7,729 nucleotides of DNA, taken from an uncultured Thalassospira sp. (GTDB lineage: Bacteria; Pseudomonadota; Alphaproteobacteria; Rhodospirillales_A; Thalassospiraceae). Made by a program: the position numbers and the translations under genes. Location: positions 1 to 7,729 of the forward strand of contig CAMPHD010000148.1 of the NCBI GenBank assembly GCA_946885765.1. Direction: 5' to 3'. Shown piece by piece: positions 1 through 6,435 of the stretch; the stretch's first letter is position 1, and every line of letters begins with the position of its first letter. The notes under the pieces are model-generated. The model searched no databases, was not told the DNA's origin, and worked only from the letters and a program-made list of their open reading frames with translations.

Positions 1-427
1 ATGAAATACTGATCAGGGACACCGTCCAGTTTCAGATCGGGCAGGGGGCAAAGCCGAAGCGACCATAATATTCGGGCTCGCCCAGCACCACGCAACCTGC
101 AGCGTCATGGGTGCGCAACCGGGCAATACCCGCCTGGATCAGTTCCGATCCGATGCCCAGACCTTGACGGTCGGGATTGACCGCGACCGGGCCAAGCCCG
201 AACCAGTCGATATCCCTGCCATCGATTTTAACCGGTGAAAATGCGACACAACCGACCAATTCATTATCCTCGATCGCGACCAGCGACAGGCTGAGCTTGC
301 CTTTGTCGCGCAGCGCATCAACAATCAGATGTTCGGTTTGCTGGCTATGCGGTGCGGTTGCAAACGCGCTCGCCAGCAATGCGTGGATTGCCGGGATATC
401 GGCCTCTGTCTCATCGCGGATATGCAT
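1..427 (-). CDS. GNAT N-acetyltransferase (YhbS-like), frameshifted near the 3' end and cut by the window edge
   Basis: This encodes an acetyl-CoA-dependent N-acetyltransferase of the GNAT fold, closest in appearance to the YhbS (COG3153) group, whose substrates are mostly unknown. The N-terminus MHIRDETEADIPAIHALL is the usual first strand and helix. Acetyl-CoA motif A is RQGLGIG at residues 87-93, preceded by GLGPVAVNP, and the conserved GEPEYYGRFGF lies at 116-126. The open frame stops early at 32-34, giving 131 residues where I would expect about 165. Moving one base in the run between 39 and 48 gives a continuation DLKLDGVPDQYF to the window edge, which is the conserved family ending (G-V-P-x-x-Y-F). 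So the gene has a one-base deletion, or the sequence has an error. The ATG at 427 has only a weak upstream GGG-type ribosome site. It lies 76 bases from the PadR-like gene on the same strand. Family assignment is firm; substrate is unknown. Confidence 0.85.
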
Positions 428-457
428 GATCGGACCCGTCCCATCCTGTGACTTGGC

Positions 458-474
458 ATCCGCTACCTGCGGAT
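458..474. other. Small hairpin between the PadR-like gene and the GNAT gene
   Basis: ATCCGC and GCGGAT form a perfect 6-bp stem with a 5-base loop, 30-46 bases after the stop of the PadR-like gene and 31-47 bases before the GNAT start. No U-rich run follows on either strand, so it is not a convincing intrinsic terminator. It could be a weak attenuator, a protein site or chance. Confidence 0.3.
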
Positions 475-503
475 CTGTCTCGCGACTATAACGGGTATTT
501 GGA

Positions 504-1043
504 TTAGTCCAACAGGCTTTTCAGCCAGTCGCGCTTTTGTTCCAGCCGTCGGGCTTCCATATCAAGCCATCCGGTGAACGGTGCGGCTTCATCGGCATGG
601 TCTTCACGCAGCGCCAGAACGCGATCAAGTTCCAGCTCGCAAACGTCATGCAGGATTTCAATCTGGTCGCGCCGCGTTTCTTCATCCAGCAGATGCAAAA
701 ACCGCATTTTAAGCGCCATGACAAGACGCGAAAGCTCGCCCGATGTATCGCGAAGCGTGCCCTGCATCAGTTCATGGAACTTGTCATGTCCGGCCTTGGT
801 CAGCGACAATTGCGCATCCGAATACGACCCGTCATTGCAATCCTCACGGACAAGCCCTTCCAGCTTCAGAAGCTGAAGCGAGCTTCCCATCATATCAAGT
901 GACGGCCCCATGATATGGGCGGTAAAATGACGCACAGAATTGGCCAGATCAGCATAGCTGATCGGTTTGTCCGAAAGGGCAAGGGTGCCAAGTGCGCAAA
1001 GGCGCAGACATTCTTTTGGCAGCAAGGTTCTATCCGAATACAT
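504..1043 (-). CDS. PadR-like winged-helix transcriptional regulator
   Basis: The product (179 residues from the chosen start) is a DNA-binding regulator with the PadR layout. Residues about 9-90 form a winged helix (LPKECLRLCALGTLAL ... YADLANSVRHF ... LKLEGLVRED, with a wing around YSDAQLSLTKAG). Residues about 90-175 form a helical dimerisation arm rich in charged leucine repeats, ending in a W-x-x-x-E-type helix (GWLDMEARRLEQKRDWLKSLL), as in the PadR C-terminal domain. I chose the ATG at 1043 over an in-frame GTG at 1070. The ATG has AGGGA six bases upstream, the GTG has no ribosome site, and the predicted transcription start lies near 1066. No ligand or target can be named. Neither neighbour is an obvious efflux or phenolic-acid target, so it may act on itself or elsewhere. 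PadR is the best family match; a generic winged-helix label is the fallback. Confidence 0.75.
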   Translation of the reverse strand: MYSDRTLLPKECLRLCALGTLALSDKPISYADLANSVRHFTAHIMGPSLDMMGSSLQLLKLEGLVREDCNDGSYSDAQLSLTKAGHDKFHELMQGTLRDTSGELSRLVMALKMRFLHLLDEETRRDQIEILHDVCELELDRVLALREDHADEAAPFTGWLDMEARRLEQKRDWLKSLLD

Positions 1044-1072
1044 GAACGGTCCCTGTGAAAGTGCAGACACCG

Positions 1073-1101
1073 AAATTAACGCGAACGGTTCTTAATTGCA
1101 A
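1073..1101 (-). promoter_or_regulatory. Predicted promoter of the PadR-like gene
   Basis: On the minus strand TTGCAA (1101-1096) is followed after exactly 17 bases by TAATTT (1078-1073). This puts transcription start near 1066, giving a leader of about 23 bases with the AGGGA ribosome site just before the ATG at 1043. A near-repeat TCCGGAG / TCCGGGAG at 1111-1134 lies immediately upstream and could be a regulator site. Prediction from hexamers only. Confidence 0.45.
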
Positions 1102-1314
1102 ATGTTCATTTCCGGAGCATATTTTTTCCGGGAGACCTTAATATAGAACACAAACCCCAAGCCGCAAACAGACAAGCCGGTACTTCATCACCTGCCGGTA
1201 AATGGATTAAGGCCTGCGCAGGCATGGCGAGGGCAGAAAAGGCAAACTACCTTCCGTTGCTCTCGCGAAGACGGGAAGCCATGGTGCAGCACGCTCAATG
1301 TGAAACCAAAAGAA
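1102..1314. other. Spacer between the PadR-like gene and the hemA terminator
   Basis: I see no gene in the 348 bases between 1043 and 1392. Besides the promoter and the hemA terminator, this stretch holds a short direct repeat GCCGGTA at 1176-1182 and 1194-1200, and a perfect 12-base palindrome GCCTGCGCAGGC at 1212-1223. Neither sits in an obvious promoter, and both could be chance in GC-rich DNA. Open frames crossing it lack a ribosome site and a recognisable product. Confidence 0.4.
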
Positions 1315-1344
1315 GAAGCCCGGCGCACAAGGCATCCGGGCTTC
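1303..1344 (-). terminator. Intrinsic terminator of hemA
   Basis: On the minus strand GAAGCCCGG (1344-1336) pairs perfectly with CCGGGCTTC (1323-1315) across a 12-base loop, and is followed at once by TTCTTTTGG. It begins 47 bases after the hemA stop codon. The plus strand has no U-rich run after the same stem, so termination is expected for hemA only. Confidence 0.8.
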
Positions 1345-1391
1345 AACGTGATCTTCTGTATTTCGTCATATGCAACTGGATTTTCGCAGCT

Positions 1392-2609
1392 TTACGCGGC
1401 CTTCGAAATCCCCAACTGGCCCCAAACAACCAGAAGCGCGTCGATCAGGTGATCGACCAGTTCGTCATTGTGAAGCGGGCCGGGCGTAAAGCGCAGGCGT
1501 TCGGTGCCGCGCGGTACGGTCGGGTAGTTGATCGGCTGGACATAGATGTCGTGATCAAACAGCAACCGGTCGCTGGCTTCCTTGCACATGCTGGCATCGC
1601 CGACCATCAGTGGCACGATATGGCTGGGCGCATCCATTACCGGAAGCCCGGCTGCTCGCATGCGCGCACGCAGCGTTTCGGCACGTTCCTTCTGGGCTTC
1701 GCGTTCGGTATTGCTGTCTTTCAGGTGGCGGACGGATGCCAGAGCACCGGCCGCAATACTGGGCGGCTGGGAACTGGTAAAGATAAAGCCGTTGCCGAAA
1801 CTGCGCACGAAATCAACGATTTCATGTTTGGCCGCGATATAGCCGCCAATCACGCCGAAGGCCTTGGCAAGCGTACCCTGAACGATATCAACCCGGTCCA
1901 TAACGCCATCGCGTTCGGCAACGCCGCCGCCGCGCGGGCCATACATGCCGACCGCATGGACTTCGTCCAGATACGAAATCGCATTGTACTTTTCGCAAAC
2001 ATCAAGGATTTCCGCGATCGGGGCGTTATCGCCATCCAATGAATAAACGGACTCGAACGCGACGATCTTGGCCCGGTTCGGCCCCAGATCGCGCAGGATT
2101 TCTTCAAGATGTGCGACATCGTTATGTTTCCAGATCCGACGTTCGGCCTTGGAATGTCGCATGCCTTCGATCATGGAATTGTGATTGAACGAGTCGGAAA
2201 TGATCACGCAATCAGGCAGTTTCGAGCCAAGGGTCGACAAAGTCGTCCAGTTGGCAACATAGCCCGATGTCATTAGAAGGGCGGCTTCCTTGCCATGCAG
2301 ATCGGCGAGTTCATTCTCGAGCGCGACATGCAGATGGTTGGAGCCGGAAATATTGCGCGTCCCGCCCGCACCGCCACCCTGGCCGGTGATGGCGTTTTGC
2401 ATGGCTTCAAGAACCTTGGGATGCTGCCCCATGCCAAGATAGTCGTTTGAACACCAGACGGTTATCTTGCGCGGCGCATCCCCGTTGCCGGGATGATAAA
2501 GGGCCTTGGGAAATTCACCGACAATGCGTTCAAGATTGGCGAACACGCGATAACGCCCCTCGGCCTTGAGGCCGGACAACGCGTCTTTAAAGAAGGTGTT
2601 ATAATTCAT
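1392..2609 (-). CDS. hemA: 5-aminolevulinate synthase (HemA)
   Basis: This PLP-dependent enzyme condenses glycine with succinyl-CoA to give 5-aminolevulinate, CoA and CO2, the first step of tetrapyrrole synthesis by the C4 (Shemin) route in the cytoplasm. The 405-residue length is normal for bacterial ALAS. Visible landmarks: substrate-binding Arg21 (GRYRVF), CSNDYLGM at 53-60, [10 protein letters not shown] at 80-89, the cofactor-stacking His143 (FNHNSM), LDEVHAVG at 214-221 with Asp215 binding the pyridine nitrogen, and Lys249 in [15 protein letters not shown] as the Schiff-base lysine. RLRFTPGP at 371-378 carries the carboxylate-binding arginine. The active-site stretch FTSSQPP (278-283) differs slightly from the FTTSLPP/FTTALPP I recall as usual. 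The ATG at 2609 matches the family start but has only a weak ribosome site. It appears monocistronic, with its own terminator and a long control region carrying an FNR-type dyad. Confidence 0.98.
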   Translation of the reverse strand: MNYNTFFKDALSGLKAEGRYRVFANLERIVGEFPKALYHPGNGDAPRKITVWCSNDYLGMGQHPKVLEAMQNAITGQGGGAGGTRNISGSNHLHVALENELADLHGKEAALLMTSGYVANWTTLSTLGSKLPDCVIISDSFNHNSMIEGMRHSKAERRIWKHNDVAHLEEILRDLGPNRAKIVAFESVYSLDGDNAPIAEILDVCEKYNAISYLDEVHAVGMYGPRGGGVAERDGVMDRVDIVQGTLAKAFGVIGGYIAAKHEIVDFVRSFGNGFIFTSSQPPSIAAGALASVRHLKDSNTEREAQKERAETLRARMRAAGLPVMDAPSHIVPLMVGDASMCKEASDRLLFDHDIYVQPINYPTVPRGTERLRFTPGPLHNDELVDHLIDALLVVWGQLGISKAA

Positions 2610-2697
2610 CTTTTGTGTCTTTCGCCTGTCTCTTTGCTGCCGGTCCGGGCTGGTTTCCCATCCCGTTCTCTCGCCCTTGGCAAAGCTTTGGTCCTGG

Positions 2698-2719
2698 CCG
2701 GATATGCATGCATATCCGG
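2698..2719. promoter_or_regulatory. Perfect 22-base palindrome upstream of hemA
   Basis: The half CCGGATATGCA (2698-2708) is followed directly by its exact reverse complement to 2719, with no spacer or mismatch. Its centre lies about 100 bases before the hemA ATG. If transcription starts near 2751, it falls at about +33 to +54 of the leader. It could be an operator for a dimeric repressor, or could fold in RNA as a 9-bp stem with a 4-base loop. I do not recognise the motif: it is not the Irr/ICE, RirA or Fur type. Confidence 0.5.
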
Positions 2720-2757
2720 ATCAGCATGGTCCCGTCTGACCGGGTCTTGATAACTTC

Positions 2758-2799
2758 CTTATCGGACATGACTTCCGACTTGGCATTGACCCTTGTCAA
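2758..2799 (-). promoter_or_regulatory. Predicted hemA promoter with an FNR/CRP-type dyad
   Basis: TTGACAAGGGTCAA (minus strand, 2799-2786) is a perfect dyad TTGAC-N4-GTCAA, the spacing and half-site form of FNR/FnrL/FixK-family boxes (TTGAT-N4-ATCAA). A -10-like hexamer GATAAG lies at 2763-2758. With a start at 2751 the dyad is centred at -41.5, the class II activator position. Control of hemA by an FNR homologue is known in Rhodobacter (FnrL). Its use here is inferred. Confidence 0.5.
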
Positions 2800-2978
2800 A
2801 AATTTTAAAGCGATTCCAGTTTCACTTCGATTGTCGTTTTCGGTGTCGCTGCGAACCACGCTGTCAAAGAAGGCGTCCATTCATTGTTTGTCGATCTCGC
2901 CATTACTCATGGCGTTGGGCGGTTCCCCGTTCAATTCCTGTTCCCAATTTGGCGCTATTGATCGCATTTGGCAAGGTT
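2800..2978. other. Middle of the 528-base hemA/aminotransferase spacer; nothing clear
   Basis: I find no convincing gene between 2610 and 3137. A minus-strand frame from 2880 to 2599 (93 codons) overlaps the hemA start but runs through the predicted promoter and palindrome, has no ribosome site and resembles nothing I know. A 32-codon minus-strand frame starting MARSTNNEWTPSLTAW lies within about 2910-2805; it also lacks a good ribosome site and I do not call it. Confidence 0.35.
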
Positions 2979-3113
2979 TTGAAAGGACTTCCGACCCACA
3001 ATTAAATCAATTCAAACAAGCAATAAAATCTATCAATTGCCACCAATTGAAAGTTTCTTGCTATGATGATGCCGCTGCGTCTTCATCGATTCAGCAGCAT
3101 CTATTTGTTTTGT
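2979..3113 (+). ncRNA. Candidate small RNA with its promoter, plus strand
   Basis: On the plus strand TTGAAA (2979-2984) is followed after 17 bases by TTAAAT (3002-3007), predicting a start near 3014. The transcript would contain a perfect 7-bp hairpin, TCAATTG/CAATTGA with loop CCAC, at 3033-3050. A second hairpin at 3068-3101 has 10-base arms with one mismatch and a 14-base loop, followed by the U-rich TATTTGTTTTGT. That makes a roughly 100-nt RNA ending in a terminator-like structure, opposite in direction to both flanking genes. All of this is inference from signals. The AT-rich stretch could instead be a regulatory region for hemA. Confidence 0.25.
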
Positions 3114-3137
3114 AAAGGTTTTCTGTTCTGGGACAGT

Positions 3138-4544
3138 TCAGCCGAGGCTCTTGTGCCAGTCGGCAAGGGCTGTTTCGACCTTATCGAACATATCGTGGAT
3201 CTGCTGTTCGGTAATGATCAGCGGCGGGCAGAAGGCGACACTATCGCCAAGTGCACGCAGGATCACACCATGCTCCATACATTTTGCGACCACGGCCTTT
3301 CCAGCGGAACCCGTTGGCTGCATCCCGGTTTTCAGGCATTTATCATCGACCAGTTCCAACGCGCCGATCAGGCCACGTCCGCGGGTTTCGCCGACATGTT
3401 CGAATGTATTGAGGTCCTTGAGGCGTTTCTGGAATGGTGACATGACATTGCGGACATGGTCGATAATGCCGTCATCCTCATAGATTTTAAGGGTTTCAAG
3501 CGCAACGGCAGCCGCGACCGGATGGCCGGAATAGGTAAAGCCGTGGCCAAATGTACCAATCTCGTCGGATGCCTTTTTCGCCGCCTGATAAATCTTGTCA
3601 TTGATGAACAGGGCCGAAATCGGCTGATAGGCCGATGAAAGCTGCTTGGCGACCGTGATCATGTCGGGTTTAAGCCGGAAGGTTTCGGTGGCAAACATCC
3701 GTCCGGTCCGGCCAAATCCGCATATGACCTCGTCGGCGATAAACAGGATGTCGTACCGGTCCAAAACTTCCTGCACCTTTTCGAAATAGGTGCGCGGCGG
3801 CACAATCACGCCACCGGCCCCCATGATGGGTTCTGCAATAAACGCCCCGATGGTTTCCGGGCCTTCGGCCTGGATCAGGTCTTCAAGCTGTTCGGCCAGA
3901 CGGGTCGCGAAATCCTCTTCTTCCTCGCCGGGAAGGGCTTCGCGCCAGTAATGCGGGGTTTCGGTATGAATGATGCGGTCAATCGGCAGATCGAACAGTT
4001 TGTGATTGCCCGGAAGCCCGGTCATCGAGGCCGCGGCGACGGTTACCCCGTGATAGCCCTTCTTGCGCGAAATGATCTTTTTCTTTTCCGGCTGGCCAAT
4101 CGCATTATGATAATACCAGACCATCTTGACTGCAGAATCAGTTGCTTCTGACCCGCTATTGGCAAAGAAAACCTTGGACATCGGGACGGGCACAAGCTCC
4201 AGAAGTTTTTCTGCCAGATCAATCGCCGGATTGGTGCTGCGCGATGCGAAGGTGTGGTAATAGGGCAGGGTTTCGAGCTGCTTTGTCGCGGCTTCAACAA
4301 GGCGATTTTCGCTAAATCCCAGCGACGCACACCAAAGACCGGCCATGCCTTCGATAAAATCGCGGCCATTGTCATCGGTCACATAAATCCCGTGGCCCTT
4401 TGAAATAATATGCGGCCCGGTTTTTTCGTGGGCGGCAAAATTGGTATAGGGATGCAGATAGCTTGCGATATCGCGGCTGGCAGCGGAATTGCCTTTGGCG
4501 TTCAGGGCGGTATTGATTGTCTTGGTGGTGGCGTTGGTGGTCAT
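3138..4544 (-). CDS. Class III (omega) aminotransferase, PLP-dependent
   Basis: This 468-residue enzyme belongs to fold-type I, class III aminotransferases, which move an amino group from an omega-amino acid or amine (for example beta-alanine, GABA, putrescine or taurine) to pyruvate or another keto acid. Landmarks: LHPYTNF at 30-36, [12 protein letters not shown] at 66-77, phosphate-binding [13 protein letters not shown] at 129-141, GYHG with the cofactor-stacking Tyr at 163-166, IAEP at 236-239, [13 protein letters not shown] at 269-281 with Asp271, Schiff-base Lys300 in [17 protein letters not shown] at 336-342, and a likely carboxylate-binding Arg430 (ILRALGD). It resembles the broad omega-transaminases near SpuC and Chromobacterium omega-TA, but the substrate cannot be read from sequence. 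The ATG at 4544 has AGAGG six bases upstream. It seems to be transcribed alone: the upstream stress gene has a terminator, and no catabolic partner is adjacent. Confidence 0.93.
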   Translation of the reverse strand: MTTNATTKTINTALNAKGNSAASRDIASYLHPYTNFAAHEKTGPHIISKGHGIYVTDDNGRDFIEGMAGLWCASLGFSENRLVEAATKQLETLPYYHTFASRSTNPAIDLAEKLLELVPVPMSKVFFANSGSEATDSAVKMVWYYHNAIGQPEKKKIISRKKGYHGVTVAAASMTGLPGNHKLFDLPIDRIIHTETPHYWREALPGEEEEDFATRLAEQLEDLIQAEGPETIGAFIAEPIMGAGGVIVPPRTYFEKVQEVLDRYDILFIADEVICGFGRTGRMFATETFRLKPDMITVAKQLSSAYQPISALFINDKIYQAAKKASDEIGTFGHGFTYSGHPVAAAVALETLKIYEDDGIIDHVRNVMSPFQKRLKDLNTFEHVGETRGRGLIGALELVDDKCLKTGMQPTGSAGKAVVAKCMEHGVILRALGDSVAFCPPLIITEQQIHDMFDKVETALADWHKSLG

Positions 4545-4566
4545 GGCGAACCTCTGTTTTGTGCAG

Positions 4567-4585
4567 GAAAGCTCCTGATGCTTTC
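4567..4585 (-). other. Leader hairpin before the aminotransferase gene
   Basis: GAAAGC and GCTTTC form a perfect 6-bp inverted repeat with a 7-base loop, 23-41 bases upstream of the aminotransferase ATG. It falls at the predicted 5' end of the mRNA, so it could stabilise the transcript or be an operator. It is short and may be chance. Confidence 0.25.
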
Positions 4586-4589
4586 AGGC

Positions 4590-4617
4590 ACTTTAGGGTG
4601 CAATCTTTGGCTTGAAA
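4590..4617 (-). promoter_or_regulatory. Possible promoter of the aminotransferase gene
   Basis: Minus-strand TTTCAA (4617-4612) and TAAAGT (4595-4590) are 16 bases apart, between the stress-gene terminator and the aminotransferase ATG. Transcription would start near 4583, giving a leader of about 39 bases. The hexamers are only fair matches. The upstream terminator makes a promoter somewhere in this 97-base gap likely. Confidence 0.3.
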
Positions 4618-4631
4618 ATCATTTGTTGGGC

Positions 4632-4667
4632 CAAAAGCAAAACCGGCCGGGCAAGGCACCGACCGGT
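4632..4667 (-). terminator. Intrinsic terminator of the universal stress protein gene
   Basis: In the minus-strand RNA ACCGGUCGG (4667-4659) pairs with CCGGCCGGU (4650-4642), a 9-bp GC-rich stem with one G-U pair and an 8-base loop. It is followed by UUUGCUUUUGG and starts 28 bases after the stop codon. This separates the stress-protein transcript from the aminotransferase downstream. Confidence 0.8.
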
Positions 4668-4694
4668 CTGGTAACAGCATGATATGGCAGTAGC

Positions 4695-5537
4695 CTAGTG
4701 CGACATCAGAACCGGCACCGTCATGTGCCGCAAAAGATGCTGCGTTACGCCGCCCATCATCAATTCGCGCAGGCGCGGGCGGCCATAGGCACCGCAGACA
4801 ATCAGATCGATGCTTTCATCGGCGGCACGCGACAGCAGAAGATCGCCCACACTGATGCCGGTCGCATTCATGTTTTCCTTGCGGACATTGACCCCGTGGC
4901 GTTCAAGACGTGACCCGATATCGACACCCGGCACCGGGATGGAATCCCGTGCGCCCTTGTTGGGATCGGCACAAAGAACGAGGGCCGATTTGGCATTTTC
5001 AAGAAACGCCATGCCGTCATTCACTGCACGAACCGCCTCGCGATAGGGCTTCCACGCAACCATCACGCGGTCGCCAATCGTTTCGAACTGTCCGGCATAG
5101 GGTACGATCAGAACCGGGGTGCCTGCCGTCAGTATGGCCTTGTCCGGCATGTCCGAGGTCGAGGACGGATCGGCGCTGTCGGGGTCATGCTGACCCAGAA
5201 CCGTCAGGTCATGATGACGGGCATACATGGCCACCGTGTCGGCAATCTCGGCTGCCGAGCATGGTGTTTCCTGCCAGCTGAAGGTTACACCGACGGCCTC
5301 GCAGGCTTTGGCGAAGTCACGTTTGGCTTCCTTGGCGGTTTCGGCCATGGTCGCACGTTGCTGATTGATGATTTCCTGGGAAATCTGGACTTCCATGAAA
5401 CGCGGAATTTCGGCATGGGGCAGCAGAAACAGCCCGGTCAGATGGGCTTTGTGCGCCTTGGCAACTTTCAGGGCAACCAAAAGCCGTTCTGCGCATGGGG
5501 CTGAATTGTCGATATGAACTAGGATATCCCGATACAT
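4695..5537 (-). CDS. Universal stress protein, tandem two-domain (UspA family)
   Basis: The 280-residue product contains two consecutive Usp domains. The first (about 1-147) opens with MYRDILVHIDNSAPCAERLL and closes with AILTAGTPVLIVPY. The second (about 155-280) opens with DRVMVAWKPYREAVRAVNDG and closes with LIVCGAYGRPRLRELMMGGVTQHLLRHMTVPVLMSH (given here by its ends, 245-280). The second domain carries an ATP-binding-like G-x2-G-x9-G motif at G249, G252 and G262, with Gly rather than Ser/Thr at 263, as in many tandem alphaproteobacterial members. Such proteins are soluble and help survival under energy or oxygen limitation by mechanisms that are poorly known. The ATG at 5537 has an excellent AAGGAG ribosome site. 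An in-frame ATG at 5570 upstream would lie before it and add 11 non-family residues. A terminator follows, and an FNR-type box precedes it. Confidence 0.93.
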   Translation of the reverse strand: MYRDILVHIDNSAPCAERLLVALKVAKAHKAHLTGLFLLPHAEIPRFMEVQISQEIINQQRATMAETAKEAKRDFAKACEAVGVTFSWQETPCSAAEIADTVAMYARHHDLTVLGQHDPDSADPSSTSDMPDKAILTAGTPVLIVPYAGQFETIGDRVMVAWKPYREAVRAVNDGMAFLENAKSALVLCADPNKGARDSIPVPGVDIGSRLERHGVNVRKENMNATGISVGDLLLSRAADESIDLIVCGAYGRPRLRELMMGGVTQHLLRHMTVPVLMSH

Positions 5538-5600
5538 CTGCCAGTCTCCTTTTCCGGGCAACGCTGCCATAAACAGGGCCGCCGTTTGGTTATGAGAAGC

Positions 5601-5642
5601 AGTCTAATGCGATCAATGGTGGCGTTCTTTGTTCTATCTCAA
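5601..5642 (-). promoter_or_regulatory. Predicted promoter of the stress-protein gene with an FNR-like box
   Basis: Minus-strand TTGAGATAGAACAA (5642-5629) matches TTGAT-N4-ATCAA at 8 of 10 positions. A -10-like TAGACT sits at 5606-5601. With a start at 5594, the box is centred at -41.5, the same class II geometry as at hemA. The leader would be 57 bases. FNR-type control of usp genes is common in this class, but the site here is imperfect and untested. Confidence 0.4.
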
Positions 5643-5716
5643 AGTGCACTTATCGCGTGCACCGAGTGTCGCGCGACCCTGTGGCGATAAAATGACTATT
5701 ACCGTTTCTGATCTTT

Positions 5717-6283
5717 CTAGCCGTCAGACGGCTGCGATGTCATCGGGATGACCTTTTCCATGGTCGGGGCACCATTGGTGCCGGGGATGGCGTTCGATTG
5801 CGCCGGGTTCTGTGCTGGTGTTTTGGCTGGGCTTATTGTCGGGTCGCTCATCATCGGTGCCCCCGATGACGACATTCCGGTCATGTTGTTGCCGGTAATA
5901 ATCGCCAGACTTTTATGCAATTGCTGCGACAATGTCGGCCAGTTTGTCTGCAATGTATTACACGCCGCCGGGTCGTTTTGCTGGACGCAGCGCTGCGCCA
6001 TGCGATCAAGAATGTCGAGCGCAATGCGCGCTTCGTCAATCTGCTGGCGCTGCATATCCGTGATCGCAGGTTTGGGCGCTGTCACTAGCGCGGATTGGCC
6101 GTTTTGTGCAGGTTTTACAGCACTTTGCGATGAAGATGCGGCAACTGTCGTGCCCCATGGCGTGACGATCTCAGGCTGCTGGTCGGCGGGCGGATTGCTT
6201 TGTGCAGTGGGCTGAACACAGCCCGACAGCATGGCCGCCGATATGATAAGACCCGACAGGAGGCGTGCGTTTCTGATCGTCAT
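5717..6283 (-). CDS. Small predicted lipoprotein of unknown function
   Basis: The 188-residue product has a lipoprotein signal peptide: basic start MTIRNAR, hydrophobic LLSGLIISAAML, then lipobox LSGC with the lipidated cysteine at residue 22. Val at +2 gives no inner-membrane retention signal, so the outer membrane is the likely place. The mature part has three zones: a Pro/Gln/Ser/Ala-rich linker (23-72); a probable helical core (about 75-130; MQRQQIDEARIALDILDRMA) with two cysteines, C99 and C108, that could form a disulfide; and a Pro/Ala/Asn/Met-rich tail (about 131-188) expected to be disordered. I recognise no family. The ATG at 6283 has a strong AAGGAG six bases upstream. A longer in-frame start at 6346 would bury the signal peptide and is rejected. 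It stands alone, with no partner gene suggesting a role. Confidence 0.8.
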   Translation of the reverse strand: MTIRNARLLSGLIISAAMLSGCVQPTAQSNPPADQQPEIVTPWGTTVAASSSQSAVKPAQNGQSALVTAPKPAITDMQRQQIDEARIALDILDRMAQRCVQQNDPAACNTLQTNWPTLSQQLHKSLAIITGNNMTGMSSSGAPMMSDPTISPAKTPAQNPAQSNAIPGTNGAPTMEKVIPMTSQPSDG

Positions 6284-6435
6284 GACGTGCTCCTTTGGCC
6301 ACAAAGCGATATGCGCCGGGCCGTTCCCTTCACCTGACAGTGCCATTTATCATACGGCCTTGCTTTTGCTTGGGAATATATTGAACCCAGTTACATGCGA
6401 TGTCCAGAAAAGGGCATGTGACAGCAACGGCGCTA

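Noticed and set aside
1224..2042. Long plus-strand open frame antisense to hemA
   Set aside because: It overlaps the well-supported HemA coding region in the opposite direction. Its protein has no family features, as expected for an antisense frame in GC-rich coding DNA.
2681..2690. 10-base palindrome CAAAGCTTTG in the hemA leader
   Set aside because: It is short, contains a common restriction-type core and does not extend into a stem. It is expected by chance.
2599..2880. Minus-strand 93-codon open frame overlapping the hemA start by 11 bases
   Set aside because: It has no ribosome site and no recognisable domain, and it contains the predicted hemA promoter dyad and the 22-base palindrome. 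It is more likely leader DNA than a gene.
2615..3115. Plus-strand 166-codon open frame across the hemA/aminotransferase spacer
   Set aside because: It has no ribosome site, an irregular composition and no known fold, and it crosses the control elements of hemA on the other strand.
5720..5732. GCCGT/ACGGC hairpin at the 3' end of the lipoprotein gene
   Set aside because: It lies inside the last codons and is followed by an A-rich, not U-rich, stretch, so it is not an intrinsic terminator.
6319..6359. GGCCGT/ACGGCC inverted repeat upstream of the lipoprotein gene, and a lone -10-like TATGAT at 6349-6354
   Set aside because: The loop is 29 bases and the arms are short. No fitting -35 accompanies the hexamer, so neither can be called.
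6393..6419. ACATGC/GCATGT inverted repeat after the tetR stop, considered as a terminator
   Set aside because: The stem is only 6 bp, the loop is 15 bases, and no U-rich run follows on the minus strand.
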